DNA of 32,458 nucleotides from CAUYUA01 sp963575675 (GCA_963575675.1 CAUYUA010000222.1:1-32458), one strand, 5' to 3'; shown: positions 1-8,852, counted from the stretch's first letter. A program made the numbers and translations. The notes: generated from the letters alone by a model not told the origin.

Positions 1-120
1 GGCGGTGGCGGCGGGGGCGATGGGGGGGATGGTTGGGGGCGTTCGTGGGGGCGGTGTGGGGGGGGCGGGCGTTGGGGCTTTCGCCTTGACGAAGCCCTGA
101 ATGTTTTTCATCGATCGCCC
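1..120. other. G-rich low-complexity window edge
   Basis: The first ~80 bases are almost entirely G with a few C and T, unlike anything else in the window, and long C and T homopolymers follow at 119-129 and 171-178. No reading frame here makes sense as protein. It is most likely a poorly determined contig end, and coordinates near it should be treated with caution. Confidence 0.6.
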
Positions 121-147
121 TTTTTTTTTCTCCTGCCCGACGCAAAA

Positions 148-249
148 TTAACCTTGCCCGGCCGGGGTCGCCCCCCCCGCCAAGCCTCCCGCCGTTAGCG
201 CCAGAGCAACCGTCAAAGCGGCGCGGAATATCGTCTTAGACCCTATCAT
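148..249 (-). pseudogene. Fragment of an exported protein (signal peptide only)
   Basis: Reading leftwards from an ATG at 249, the frame encodes a short basic start (MIGSKTIFR) followed by a hydrophobic Ala/Leu stretch (AALTVALALTAGGLAG), which is a convincing Sec signal peptide. A GAGGG lies about 9 bases upstream of the ATG. The frame stops after 33 codons, just past a run of eight C/G bases at 171-178. Shifting frame there opens a continuation containing KVNFASG, so the stop is probably a homopolymer frameshift. The mature protein would lie in the low-quality edge and cannot be identified. Confidence 0.4.
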
Positions 250-699
250 CAGAAGAACCCTCGAAAAGAGTAGAGAACAGAAAAGCATACGGACACACGC
301 AGCCATAACTCCGCCTTACGTTCCGCATCTGAAGTTCCATGTTCTGCGTCGACGTCGGCGTGGAAATGCATTATACCAATGAATGAAAAAAATGACACAC
401 GACGTCGGGTTCTCAAAAACGAGCTTCATGGGGGCGCGGCGAGGGGAGTGTCGTCAAATTAAGGAATATTGATCGATAAAGATTCTATGCGTCTGGGGGC
501 TTATCCGGAGGTATATCGATGTTCCCAACAGTTCCGGCGGCCGTCCATTGAGCGCATTGGATCAAATCCCCTGATCGCAGCTCTGTTTCATCGCAGCTCT
601 GTTTCTACGACGTCTCTGTTTGTCATATCACTTCCTCGACATGAAGGCTATACTGCCTTTGTCGTTATTCTCGGCGCGTTCAGACGTGAGAGGCCATTG
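250..699. other. Intergenic stretch, no supported gene
   Basis: I see no convincing gene here. It separates the leftward exported-protein fragment from the rightward LOG-family pseudogene, so it may hold divergent promoters. Bases 586-606 contain a short tandem repeat (TCGCAGCTCTGTTTC, about 15 bases, twice). An open frame runs through from 469 into the LOG gene, but its first 77 codons resemble no protein I know. Confidence 0.4.
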
Positions 700-1252
700 A
701 TGGAACAACTGAATTCGGTTTGCTTCTATTGCGGTTCCCAGCCGGGTCAGTCCGACCATAAGCACGCCGCTCATCAGCTCGGCGTATTGCTGGCAGGCGC
801 GGCGTCGCTGGTGTATGGCGGGCGTGGTCGATGGCATCATCGCCGACGCCGCGTTGGGCGCGGAGGTCGGTGGTCGGCGTCATTCCGGGCACCTGGCAGG
901 AAGTTGATCACCTTGATGATCGGAATGGTGGTCGTCGATATGGCACAATGAAAACGGCAATGGTGGATCGCCGATGCGTTCGTTTCTGCCCGGAGGGTTT
1001 GGCACGCTCGATGAAACTATTGAGATTATTACGTGGAAGCAACTTCGTTTGCATGACAAGCCCATCGTCATCATCGATGTTGATGGTTTCTGGAAGCCGA
1101 TGTTGAGCATGTTTGATCATTTGATTGAAGAGGGCTTCGCTTCTGCGGGGCATCGTCGTCTGTTCACCGTGATCCATCAGACCGAGCAAGTTTTCGACGC
1201 TTTGCATTTTCAGCCGGAGCCTGTGCTTTATCCGGAAACCAAATGGATGTGA
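700..1252 (+). pseudogene. LOG-family (TIGR00730-type) nucleotide phosphoribohydrolase, multiply frameshifted
   Basis: Pieces of a Rossmann-fold LOG-family protein occur in order but in three frames. The N-terminus is MEQLNSVCFYCGSQPG then LVYGG (from 700), the middle is VVGVIPGTWQEVDHL (about 858-905), and the C-terminus holds the family motif LPGGFGTLDE and runs to PETKWM (about 985-1252). LOG proteins cleave ribose-phosphate from nucleoside 5'-monophosphates, including cytokinin precursors; PGGxGT contributes to the active site. The ATG at 700 follows a GAGAGG. Between about 825 and 985 the frame changes at least four times, so no full-length protein can be made as written. Decay or poor sequence could explain it. 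Family identity is secure; integrity is not. Confidence 0.8.
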
Positions 1253-1318
1253 CGTTGTCTTGCGCGGTCTTTCGCCGCTCAGCATTTTCGTCTTGTCTTC
1301 ATTCGGGGTGAAAATTTC

Positions 1319-2354
1319 ATGGAATATCGGCGTCTTGGCCGCACCGAGCTTAAAGTCAGTGCGATTTGTCTCGGCACCATGACTTGGGGGCTTCAGAACA
1401 CCGAAGCTGAAGGTTTTTCTCAAATGGACTACGCCTTGGATCACGGCGTTTCTTTTTGGGACACTGCTGAGATGTACGCTGTTCCTCCTTCGGCTGACAC
1501 CTATGGCCGCACCGAGACCATTATCGGATCATGGTTTCGCGCGTGGCGGGGCGATGCGTGATTACGGCAAGCAAAGTCGTCGGCGCTCCGCGTGGTTCTC
1601 AGTGGGTTCGAGACGCCGGGCCAGGCTTGACCGCGCCAACATTTTTCTGGCCGTTGAGGGCAGTCTAAAGAGGTTGCAAACAGACTATATTGACGTCTAT
1701 CAGCTTCATTGGCCCGATCGCGTCACGGATCGCTTCGGTGTGCGTCAGCCTTTTGATCCCGATGCGGATGAAGGCGCGCCTCTGCATGAAACTCTGGACG
1801 TTTTGAATGATTTGATTCGCGCCGGAAAGATTCGTCATGTCGGGGTTTCCAATGAGACCCCTTGGGGAGTGATGTCTTATCTTAAGCTTTCCGAGACGCG
1901 CGGATTGCCTCGAATTGCGTCAATTCAAAACGCCTACAACCTCATCAATCGAGAGTTCGAAATTTCTCTTCGCGAGGTTGCTTTACGAGAACAGTGTGGG
2001 TTGTTGGCGTATTCTCCATTGGGAGGCGGCACGCTCACCGGAAAATATCTTCACGGCGTTGTTCCGCCGGGAAGTCGGCGTTCGATCGACACTCGTCCAT
2101 CGCGATACAATAAAGTAAACGCCGAGGTTGCGACACAAGCTTACGTTGATTTGGCGCGCCGATATGGCTTAGATGCGGCTCAGATGGCGATTGCTTTTGC
2201 TTGCCGCCAGGAGTTTGTGACGTCGGTGATTATCGGGGCGACTTCGATGGAGCATCTTCAAAACAACATCGGCGCGGCTGCTTTGGTGTTGTCGTCGGAT
2301 GTCTTGCAGGAAATTGAGAATATCAATCTTCATTATCCAACGCCTTGCCCGTAA
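1319..2354 (+). pseudogene. Aldo/keto reductase (Tas/YghZ-like), two frameshifts
   Basis: This is an NADPH-dependent aldo/keto reductase, about 345 residues if repaired. The start is MEYRRLGRTELKVSAICLGTMTWG. The catalytic Asp and Tyr are in WDTAEMY, the Lys is in TASKVVGAP (near 1570), and the His is in YQLHWPDR. LGGGTLTGKY and the cofactor-binding SVIIGATSMEHL follow. The frame changes near 1545-1557 and again near 1635, each where homologues continue smoothly (APRGSQWVRDAGPGL, then DRANIFLAVEGSL). Every catalytic residue is therefore still present in the DNA, which makes a sequencing error at least as likely as a dead gene. A strong hairpin terminator follows at 2411. Substrate unknown. 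Confidence 0.85.
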
Positions 2355-2410
2355 GCTTATCTTCTTTCTTTCGAGAACGGCGTGGGGTGGGGCGGCGTAT
2401 TTGTTCAAAC

Positions 2411-2443
2411 AAAAAATCAGCCTTTAGACCCGGCTGATTTTTT
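2411..2443. terminator. Bidirectional intrinsic terminator
   Basis: A perfect 12-base stem (AAAAAATCAGCC against GGCTGATTTTTT) with a 9-base loop sits between two convergent genes. It has T-runs on both strands, so it can end transcription of the aldo/keto reductase gene from the left and of the ispH-hpnH-acyl-carrier group from the right. Confidence 0.9.
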
Positions 2444-2470
2444 GTTTTCTATTTTTACGTGTGGCGCTCT

Positions 2471-2806
2471 CTAGGCGATGCTGTTTTCCGCGCGACATTG
2501 CGCCTCGAAACCAGCAGAGATAAACTCCGGTTTTTTATAATATCCTTTGATCCAGCTTGCCAACATACAAAGCTCTTCAAGTTTTACGATCTCATTCAGT
2601 GTTCCATCGGGAAATTTAATCGTAAAACTGTCGGCAATGAAATCTAGAACTTGCTCAACTTGCTCTATCGACAAACCGCAGTCGGTTTCCAGCGCTGCGG
2701 TGCGGGTAAGTATTTTTTCGTCTATACCGAACTCGTCGCGGATCAATTTGACGATCCAGCGAAACATGTTCATCCAATTTTTAACGTCCTCAATCGATCG
2801 GGACAT
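2471..2806 (-). CDS. Acyl-carrier-protein-like small protein
   Basis: This 111-residue protein aligns by eye with acyl carrier proteins over residues 19-85: a first helix VKLIRDEFGID, then the region TDCGLSIEQVEQVLDFI, then the helix-3 region. In true carriers the phosphopantetheine attachment motif is DSL; here the aligned triplet is LSI, keeping the serine (Ser46) but losing the Asp. A carrier role is therefore possible but uncertain, and some DUF1493-type proteins look similar. AAGGGA lies about 8-13 bases before the ATG. It is co-oriented with and 168 bases downstream of hpnH, so it is likely in the ispH-hpnH transcription unit, ending at the shared terminator. Confidence 0.55.
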   Translation of the reverse strand: MSRSIEDVKNWMNMFRWIVKLIRDEFGIDEKILTRTAALETDCGLSIEQVEQVLDFIADSFTIKFPDGTLNEIVKLEELCMLASWIKGYYKKPEFISAGFEAQCRAENSIA

Positions 2807-2974
2807 ACGTTCAATCCCTTATCCGCCACGCCGTCCGATCGGTCGGCTATACAATGAGTGCATCGTTCCTCAGTGATGTGTCAAGGACTGCGGAACGAGA
2901 AAATACGAGACACATTAGTTTATTGAGGCTGTGGTGGTCGGGCGCAAAAGAGTGCGCCCTCTGACCCTTAAAAG

Positions 2975-4053
2975 CTACTTGCCGACGGCTTGCTTGACGA
3001 CTTTTTCGAAGACGAACTCGGCCGATCTTTGGTGATCGAGAGGAATTTCCGGAGCCATGGGGCCGGAAAGCTTCGGACCACGCAAGCTGATCGCCAAGGC
3101 TTTCAAAGGGTGAGCAACCGCATCGGAGACGGCGGTTGGTTCGTAGCCGCAATGCGCCATGCAGTCGGCGCATTTTTCATAGTTTCCCGTGCCGTAGTCG
3201 TCCCAACGGGTGGAGTCCATCAGCTCTTGGAATGTTGAGGCGTAACCTTCGTTCAGGAGATAACACGGCCTCTGCCATCCGAAGATGTTCCGAGTCGGGT
3301 TGCCCCATGGAGTGCAGCGGTACGTTTGATTGCCCGCAAGGAAGTCCAAAAACAGCGTCGAGTGGTTGAATGGCCATTTCCGTCCTTTGCCGAGGCGGAA
3401 TATCTCCCGAAACAGCTCTTTGGTCCGGCGACGATTCAAGAAATGTTGTTGGTCGGCGGCGCGTTCATAGGCGTAGCCGGGAGAAATCGTTACGCCTTCG
3501 ACTCTGATATCGCGTGCGAAGTCAAGAAAAGCGGCGACGTCTTCGGGGGGGGACGCCTTCGAACAGCGTGGTGTTGCAGCTGACGCGGAAGCCGCGTTCG
3601 CGCGCCAGCTTGATGGCGGACACGGCGCGATCGAAGACTCCGGGTTGGCACACGGCGCGATCGTGATGCTCTCGCAGGCCGTCCAAATGAATGGAAAAGG
3701 TTAGATAAGGGCTGGGACGGAACAAATCGATGCGTTTTTCCAACAACAAAGCGTTGGTGTAAAGATACACGTATTTTCGTCGAGCGACGATTCCGGAGAC
3801 GATTTCGCTGATTTCTTTGTGCAGCAATGGTTCGCCGCCGGGAATTGAAACCACAGGCGCGCCGCACTCATCAACTGCCGCCGCACCTGACGGCGGTTAA
3901 ACGTATTCAGAATATCGTCGGGGTATCAATTTTGCTTATCCTGCGCCGCCAGTTACAACCTAATGGCTCAACATCAGAACCAGGATAGCGCCGCTGTCCG
4001 ACGGCGTTGACATAATAGGCGCGATGTCGATCTGTTGCCTCAGGGACCGCCAT
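2975..4053 (-). pseudogene. hpnH: Adenosylhopane synthase HpnH (radical SAM), disrupted
   Basis: HpnH joins a 5'-deoxyadenosyl group to diploptene, the first step towards extended hopanoids. The C-terminal half (2975 to about 3545) is clean: LFLDFLAGNQTYRCTPWGNPTRNIFGWQRP is followed by NYEKCADCMAHCGYEPTAV. The middle (about 3550-3850) carries VSIPGGEPLLHKEI and TFSIHLDGLREHHDRAVC. The frames differ across a run of seven G at 3545-3551. The first ~65 codons from an ATG at 4053, which has a good AGGAGG, are scrambled: MAVP, LVLML and PDDILN are recognisable, but the radical-SAM cysteine cluster (normally CNLACAGC) is reduced to CN and then frameshifted. As written it cannot bind the iron-sulfur cluster. 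It follows ispH by 84 bases. Confidence 0.85.
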
Positions 4054-4137
4054 CTTGGCCTCCTGTTGGGTGTCGTTTGTGTTGATGGTAAAGCGTAAAG
4101 AACGCGAAGGGACGTTGCGTATGGGCAGCGTTTCCGC

Positions 4138-5061
4138 TTAATCTTCGGCAATTGGTGAACGTTCTCTTCGATTAATCGGAATCGACATTTCAATTGGGCG
4201 GAGTTCGGCCATGCGATGGATGAGGCCCTGCACCAGCTCTTCCGGGGCGGAGGCTCCGGCTGTGACGCCCACGGTTCGGACGCCGTCAAGCCATTCTGGA
4301 CGAAAGCACCCGGCGTCTTCGACCAAATAGCTTGGTTTATCCATGTCGCGGCCGATTTCGCGCAGTCGGTTGGAATTCGAGCTGTTGTGTGCGCCAACCA
4401 CCAGAACCAAGTCGACTTGTCCCACCAAGCGTCGCACCGCCATTTGGCGGTTTTGAGTGGCGTAGCAAATGTCTTTAACGTCCGGGCCGAGGATTTTGGG
4501 AAAACGGATTTTCAGTGCGGCGATGATCTCGCGCGTGTCGTCAACGCTGAGGGTGGTCTGGGTGACGTAGGCGATTTTTTCGGGGTCTTGAGGGGTGACG
4601 TCGGCGACGTCGGCGACGGAGGACACCAGATGCACGGGGCCGTTTATTTGTCCCATGGTGCCGACGACTTCTGGATGTCCTGGGTGGCCGATCAAGACGA
4701 CGTCATAGCCGCGTCCGGCGTAGCGTTGGCCTTCTTTATGGACCTTTGTAACCAGTGGGCATGTCGCGTCGATGACATGGAGGCGACGCGAAATTGCGTC
4801 TTCTTCGACGGTGCTGGCGACGCCGTGAGCGCTGAAGATGGTGACGGCGCCGGAAGGAATATCGGCCACTTCCTCGACGAAGCGGGCGCCGCGTTCTTTT
4901 AATGTCTCGACGACGTGTTTATTATGAACGATCTCGTGCCGAACATAAACCGGCTGTCCGTACTTTTCCAACGCGCGTTCGACGATTTCGATGGCGCGCT
5001 CGACGCCGGCGCAGAATCCGCGCGGTTGCGCCAGAATAACCTTCAGCGGCTGTTGATCCAT
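4138..5061 (-). CDS. ispH: 4-hydroxy-3-methylbut-2-enyl diphosphate reductase
   Basis: IspH (LytB) performs the last step of the non-mevalonate isoprenoid pathway, reducing HMBPP to IPP and DMAPP with a [4Fe-4S] cluster in the cytoplasm. At 307 residues it is full length and intact. The three cluster cysteines are visible at 17 (PRGFCAGV), 101 (DATCPLV) and 199 (ICYATQNRQ), together with the active-site stretches RHEIVHN, SAHGV, GHPGHPEV and TQTTLS. An AAGGAG lies about 14 bases before the ATG. It leads a leftward group with hpnH, which suits a supply of isoprenoid precursors for hopanoids. It is the first fully intact gene from the left edge. Confidence 0.97.
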   Translation of the reverse strand: MDQQPLKVILAQPRGFCAGVERAIEIVERALEKYGQPVYVRHEIVHNKHVVETLKERGARFVEEVADIPSGAVTIFSAHGVASTVEEDAISRRLHVIDATCPLVTKVHKEGQRYAGRGYDVVLIGHPGHPEVVGTMGQINGPVHLVSSVADVADVTPQDPEKIAYVTQTTLSVDDTREIIAALKIRFPKILGPDVKDICYATQNRQMAVRRLVGQVDLVLVVGAHNSSNSNRLREIGRDMDKPSYLVEDAGCFRPEWLDGVRTVGVTAGASAPEELVQGLIHRMAELRPIEMSIPINRRERSPIAED

Positions 5062-5270
5062 CGCGGCGGGAACTCCTTAAGAAATCGGTAGTTTCATGTG
5101 ACCGTTCAAGCGCTGTCCGGCGATGTAACCGTTGCTCGGAGGGGCTTGGTAGGGCAGAAAAACCACAAAATAAAAATAGAAAACGATGCGACGCAAGTGC
5201 TCGGCGACGCAAGGGCTCGCGCGCAAAGAAACTCCGATTGCCTTATCACAGGCGGCTTTGATAGGGCAAC

Positions 5271-5304
5271 CGCTTTGGTGTGAACGCCGCTTTGGTGTGA
5301 ACGC
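5271..5304. repeat. 17-base tandem duplication
   Basis: CGCTTTGGTGTGAACGC occurs twice back to back, with no mismatch, immediately upstream of the first dispersed repeat copy. It may be a slippage duplication; no function is evident. Confidence 0.8.
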
Positions 5305-5320
5305 CGGGGAGGGATTAAAG

Positions 5321-5420
5321 TTAAACGGGTCCAGGGACTGTGTTCCTGGTCGTAGAGATTATAAGGGGGCGCGATCGCCCCATATTCCGAACGATTTTCT
5401 TCTGGAATCGTTTGCTTTTG
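5321..5420 (+). repeat. Dispersed repeat, copy 1
   Basis: It begins TTAAACGGGTCCAGGGACTG, has an internal hairpin (CCAGGGA against TCCTGG), then TCGTAGAGATTATAAGGGGG, a GCGATCGCCCC stretch and a diverged tail. The same order of blocks recurs inverted at 5520-5620 and directly at 8204-8310. The first ~60 bases match the inverted copy with only a few differences. Such hairpin-bearing elements often lie in 3' untranslated regions. Confidence 0.8.
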
Positions 5421-5519
5421 TAAACCGCCGCCCCTTATGCGCATCGACACGGAGCGACAGCAAAGAACGAGCGACAGCAGAAACAAAAGATTCAGCTAAA
5501 GACAAACCTTTTCAGTTCT

Positions 5520-5620
5520 TCCAGCCCTTCCAGGGGAAGATCGCTTCGCGAATAAGGAGGGCGGTCGCGCCCCCCTTATGATCTCCCGCGACCAGGACCA
5601 TAGTCCCTGGACCCGTTTAA
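5520..5620 (-). repeat. Dispersed repeat, copy 2 (inverted)
   Basis: Read on the minus strand from 5620 it gives TTAAACGGGTCCAGGGACTA, the CCAGGGA/TCCTGG hairpin, GATCATAAGGGGGGCGCGAC, then CTCCTTATTCGCGAAGCGAT. The CTTATTCGCGAAGC tail is shared with copy 3. It forms a large inverted pair with copy 1, with about 100 bases between them, and a second inverted pair with copy 3 that brackets the chemoreceptor locus. Confidence 0.8.
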
Positions 5621-5735
5621 TTTTCATAGTCAAAGGACTGAATTCACGAAAACGAGAGGCGACGAGGCTTTGTCTGGTATGAAATTTGCTTAGCGTCATT
5701 CGTTTGGCGCCCGGCGCTGTCGAAAGGAAAACGCT

Positions 5736-7756
5736 ATGACCATTCGATTCGGGATTGGAGGAAAACTATCTTTGGTTTTCGCTCTTTTTCTTATCCCCAT
5801 AATTTTTCTTTTGTACAGCCTCGTCGAAGAAAAACAAATCGCCATTGATTTTGCGCGAAAAGAACTGGTTGGAAGTCAATATATCGCCGTCACTCGCGAT
5901 CTGCGCTTCGCTCTACAAGACGCTTTGGAGGCCCCGCCGACGCGGGAAAGAACATCGTCGCGACTCAAGCCCTGGCCCGGCTGGTCGATATCGAGAAGAA
6001 GCTGGGTGAGGGGTTGGACAGCGCCGGCTTGGCGGAAGTCGTCGATCGACAGGGGCGGGTGTTTATGGGAGGAAAAAGCGGCGCCGAGCGTCAAGCTAAT
6101 ATTATTGAGCTTTTAAAAGGTTTGCGCGATTTGGTTGGACGAGTCGGAGATCAATCCAATTTGATTCTCGATCCGGATTTGGACAGTTTCTATGCAATGG
6201 ATATTGTGGTTGTAAAAATGCCGGACTTGGTCGATCGCATTGCTGCGATTTCTGATCTGGCGACCGATATTCTGGCGAAGGGGCGGTTGAGCGCCGACGA
6301 TAAAACCGAGTTTTTGATCCAAAAAGGCGGGTTGGATTCTGTGTTGGACGGTTTGGCGGGATCTGTGGCGTCTGGTTATCGCGGCAACGCCGACGGCAGT
6401 CTGAAAACGGGGCTCGATTCCGACTATCAGGCTGCGAAAAAGACTTTTGATGACCTTGTCGCGTTTCTGGCGCGCGGCATGATTGAAAAAGAAGCGCGCG
6501 GCATGACTGTTGTCGAGGTGCAGACTTATAAACAAGCAGCCTTAAAGTCGGCCTATGTTTTGTGGCGGGCTGTGGCGCGGGAGCTGGATCGGTTGTTGGA
6601 TGTCCGAATCCAAGGCTTCTTGCATAAAATGGCGACGACGTTGGCGACTGCCGCATTTTTGTTCGTCGGCGCCTTTTTTGTCGGCGGGTTGGTGGTGGTG
6701 AATCGCGTCACCCGTCCGATTCGAGGGATGATCCAAGCTATGCGTCAGCTTGCCGCCGGGGATTTGTCCGTGCAGATTCCGGCGACCAAGCAACGCGACG
6801 AAGTCGGTGAAATGAGCGCCGCTATTCTTGTGTTTAAGCAAAACGCGCAAGACGTCGCTCGCCTGTCCGCAGAAGCCGAAGAGCTTCGGCGTCACGCTCA
6901 AGAAGAAAGCCGAAGAATTATTCTTAAACTGGCGGATGATTTTGAAAGAAAGGTCAATATAGCCTCCGAGCAGTTTCGAGGAAGCGCCGAGGGAATTGTT
7001 AAAACCGCGTTTAGTATGGGCAAGCGAGTCGGGAAATCTGCGGATAATTCCCTGCGCGCCACAGAGTTGTCTAGTCGGACTACGGAGAATGTTCAGCGTT
7101 TGCATGCGGCAACACACCAGTTATTCTCTTCCGTCCACGAACTCAGCGGTCAGGTGGCCGAGTCGGAGGGAATTGCTCAGCAAGCGGTCGCGCAAGCGCG
7201 TCACACCAATCAAACCGTGTTGGGGTTGGCGAAAGCAGCGGAGAAAATCGGCGAAGTGGTGAAGATGATCACCGATATTGCGTCTCAGACCAATTTGTTG
7301 GCGTTGAACGCGACTATCGAGGCCGCGCGCGCCGGAGAGGCCGGAAAAGGATTCGCGGTTGTGGCCAATGAGGTGAAGACCTTGGCGGGCCAGACGGCGC
7401 GGGCCACCAACGATATTGCGGCCCAGGTGGAGACCATCCAAATAACGACTCGGAACGCGGTGGAGGCCATTGCTCATATTGGAGGGACGATTGAGCGTTT
7501 AAGCGCAATCGCGCATGTTGTGACCGAGGCGATTGGGCGTCAGGAGGGCGCGGCGTCATCGATTGCCGATGTGGTTGAGCAGGTGACGCAGGACACGAAC
7601 TTGTTTCATAAAAGGTTCAGTGATGTTGCGCGATCGTCGGCGGCGTCATATGGTTCGGCGATTCGAGTGATTTGGGCGGCGCGAGACATGACCAAGCCTA
7701 CGGATGATCTGGTGAAAGAGTTGGAAGGGTTGTTGTTGGTTTTGCGTAAAGGGTAG
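5736..7756 (+). CDS. Methyl-accepting chemotaxis protein (one frameshift near 5935)
   Basis: This is a membrane chemoreceptor that would signal to CheA/CheW. It begins with transmembrane segment 1 (LSLVFALFLIPIIFLLYSLV). A periplasmic sensing region follows, interrupted by a one-base frame change near 5930-5945; homologous sequence resumes as GKNIVATQALARLVDIEKK. The second membrane segment (about 6640-6700, AAFLFVGAFFVGGLVVV), a HAMP domain (VTRPIRGMIQAMRQLAAGDL) and a signalling domain come next. The signalling hairpin tip is intact (QTNLLALNATIEAARAGE, then GKGFAVVANEVKTLA). The stretch from about 5945 to the stop is open without interruption. Repaired length is about 673 residues. The ligand is unknown. 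In a magnetotactic host an energy- or oxygen-taxis role is plausible but only inferred. Confidence 0.9.
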
Positions 7757-7797
7757 TTTGTTTTCGAGCCGTGGGCGTTCTTTGGAGTTTGCGTGGC

Positions 7798-8241
7798 GTG
7801 AGGATTATTGTTTATAGCCTTGAAGACGCGCGCGTTGCGTTACGCGCCGCTGCTGCTGCGGAAGCTTCCGCGCTCCATCTTGTTAGTCCCCCGGGCGCTG
7901 CGTGCTATAGCGGCGTTGCGTGGTTTCTTGCTTTGATTTCTGCGGCGATTCGCGATATTTCGCCTCCTCCTGTTTTCAGCGCTTTTCTCGACTGCGGCGA
8001 CCAGCCGGGGGTTGTTCTGAACGCTCTTCGCGTTGGCGCTCGCGCTCTTATTTTCACGGGCCCTTGTCGCCAAGCGGAGCGTCTTGTCGCTGTTGCTGTT
8101 GCTCGCAACGCTCGAATTCTTACCGCGACAGGGCCGACTCTTGATCTGCGTGGTCGCCGCGACGCTGCGGTCTTTTGTCGTCGTCAGCTTGAGAAATTAG
8201 AGAGGTCCAGGGATGAGTTCCTGGTCGTGGAGGGATCATAA
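7798..8241 (+). CDS. Conserved hypothetical protein, ~147 residues
   Basis: The protein starts VRIIVYSLEDARVAL from a GTG at 7798, chosen because a GGAG sits 10 bases upstream; a GTG at 7771 has no good ribosome site. It has alternating hydrophobic stretches (ALHLVSPPGAA, FSAFLDCGDQPG, RVGARALIFTGP, RNARILTATGP) suggesting an alpha/beta fold. I recall similar uncharacterised proteins in Rhodospirillales but know no function. The last ~12 codons, including the stop, are supplied by a dispersed repeat copy, so the native C-terminus may have been replaced. The gene follows the chemoreceptor gene by 41 bases and may be co-transcribed. Confidence 0.6.
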   Translation: MRIIVYSLEDARVALRAAAAAEASALHLVSPPGAACYSGVAWFLALISAAIRDISPPPVFSAFLDCGDQPGVVLNALRVGARALIFTGPCRQAERLVAVAVARNARILTATGPTLDLRGRRDAAVFCRRQLEKLERSRDEFLVVEGS

Positions 8242-8310
8242 GAGGGGGGAGTGCGTAAAGAGGAGCGGAAGCCTCCCTTATTCGCGAAGCAATCTTTCTC
8301 GGGGATTTTT
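8204..8310 (+). repeat. Dispersed repeat, copy 3
   Basis: It shares GTCCAGGGA, the hairpin partner TTCCTGGTCG, GGATCATAAGAGGGGG and, after a short insertion, CTCCCTTATTCGCGAAGCAA with the copies at 5321 and 5520. It overlaps the last codons of the preceding gene and ends in a T-rich stretch (GGGGATTTTTTTAT), so it could double as a transcription terminator. Confidence 0.75.
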
Positions 8311-8330
8311 TTATATTTTCAAATCGCTTT

Positions 8331-8527
8331 TATACTCCGTCCAATTGAGAACCCGAAAGAACCTCCAAAGGAATCGGGGCTCCGCCCTCGACCCGCCAAA
8401 GGCCGGCAGGCCTTTGGAAACCATGACTTGGAGTTTGTGACAACCGAATGAGAGTGGGCCCTTTCAATTTGAGAAGGCCGCTTGAGAAGGCCGCATGATT
8501 CTCGGGTTCTCAACCGAACGGAGTATA
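8331..8527. mobile_element. MITE-like element, 197 bases with 26-base inverted ends
   Basis: The left end (8331-8356, TATACTCCGT then CCAA then TTGAGAACCCGA) is matched by the inverted right end (8502-8527), with only the central four bases differing. The tetranucleotide CTTT immediately flanks both ends, which looks like a target-site duplication. The inside encodes no transposase and contains a perfect hairpin (CCAAAGGCC/GGCCTTTGG, 8396-8417) and two tandem TTGAGAAGGCCGC units (8469-8494). Size, inverted ends and lack of a gene are typical of a non-autonomous miniature transposable element. The parent transposon is unknown. Confidence 0.65.
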
Positions 8528-8852
8528 CTTTAAACTGAATTTTATTTCATCTTAGGCGCTATGTTCCTCGAAAAGAGAGATAACGACAGAGAAATACTTG
8601 AAAAACTTTAATCTCGTGATCCAGAGAACACAAGAAACAATCACCTGTCGAGCATAACAAATCCAAACACAAAGCAGAATTACGCCTAAATGACGTCATT
8701 CAATTTAATAATTTCTTATGATTAATAATTTTATCAAACAACATATGACGTTCTCTTCTATAGCATAAGACTATATAAAAATCCTTACAAAATGTTAACG
8801 CATTGTTAAAATTTCAAGAAGAAAAATTCTGATTTGCACAACGACATTTCCA

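Larger units (their letters stand above)
5062..5735. other. Repeat-rich divergent intergenic region
   Basis: These ~670 bases separate the leftward ispH from the rightward chemoreceptor gene and hold no convincing gene. They contain a 17-base tandem duplication and two copies of a ~100-base dispersed repeat facing each other, each described separately. Promoters for both flanking genes presumably lie at the two ends. Confidence 0.6.

Noticed and set aside
469..699. Long open frame joined to the LOG gene start
   Set aside because: Residues before the ATG at 700 resemble no LOG-family protein, and a ribosome site directly precedes 700.
4216..4902. 228-codon open frame on the plus strand
   Set aside because: It lies opposite ispH, whose protein is unmistakable; the frame is a shadow produced by GC-rich codons.
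6102..7117. Long minus-strand frames opposite the chemoreceptor
   Set aside because: Their translations are Arg/Gln/Pro-rich without domains, while the plus strand encodes clear HAMP and signalling domains.
8213..8451. Short plus-strand frames in the repeat region
   Set aside because: They are made of dispersed repeat and MITE sequence and have no family resemblance.
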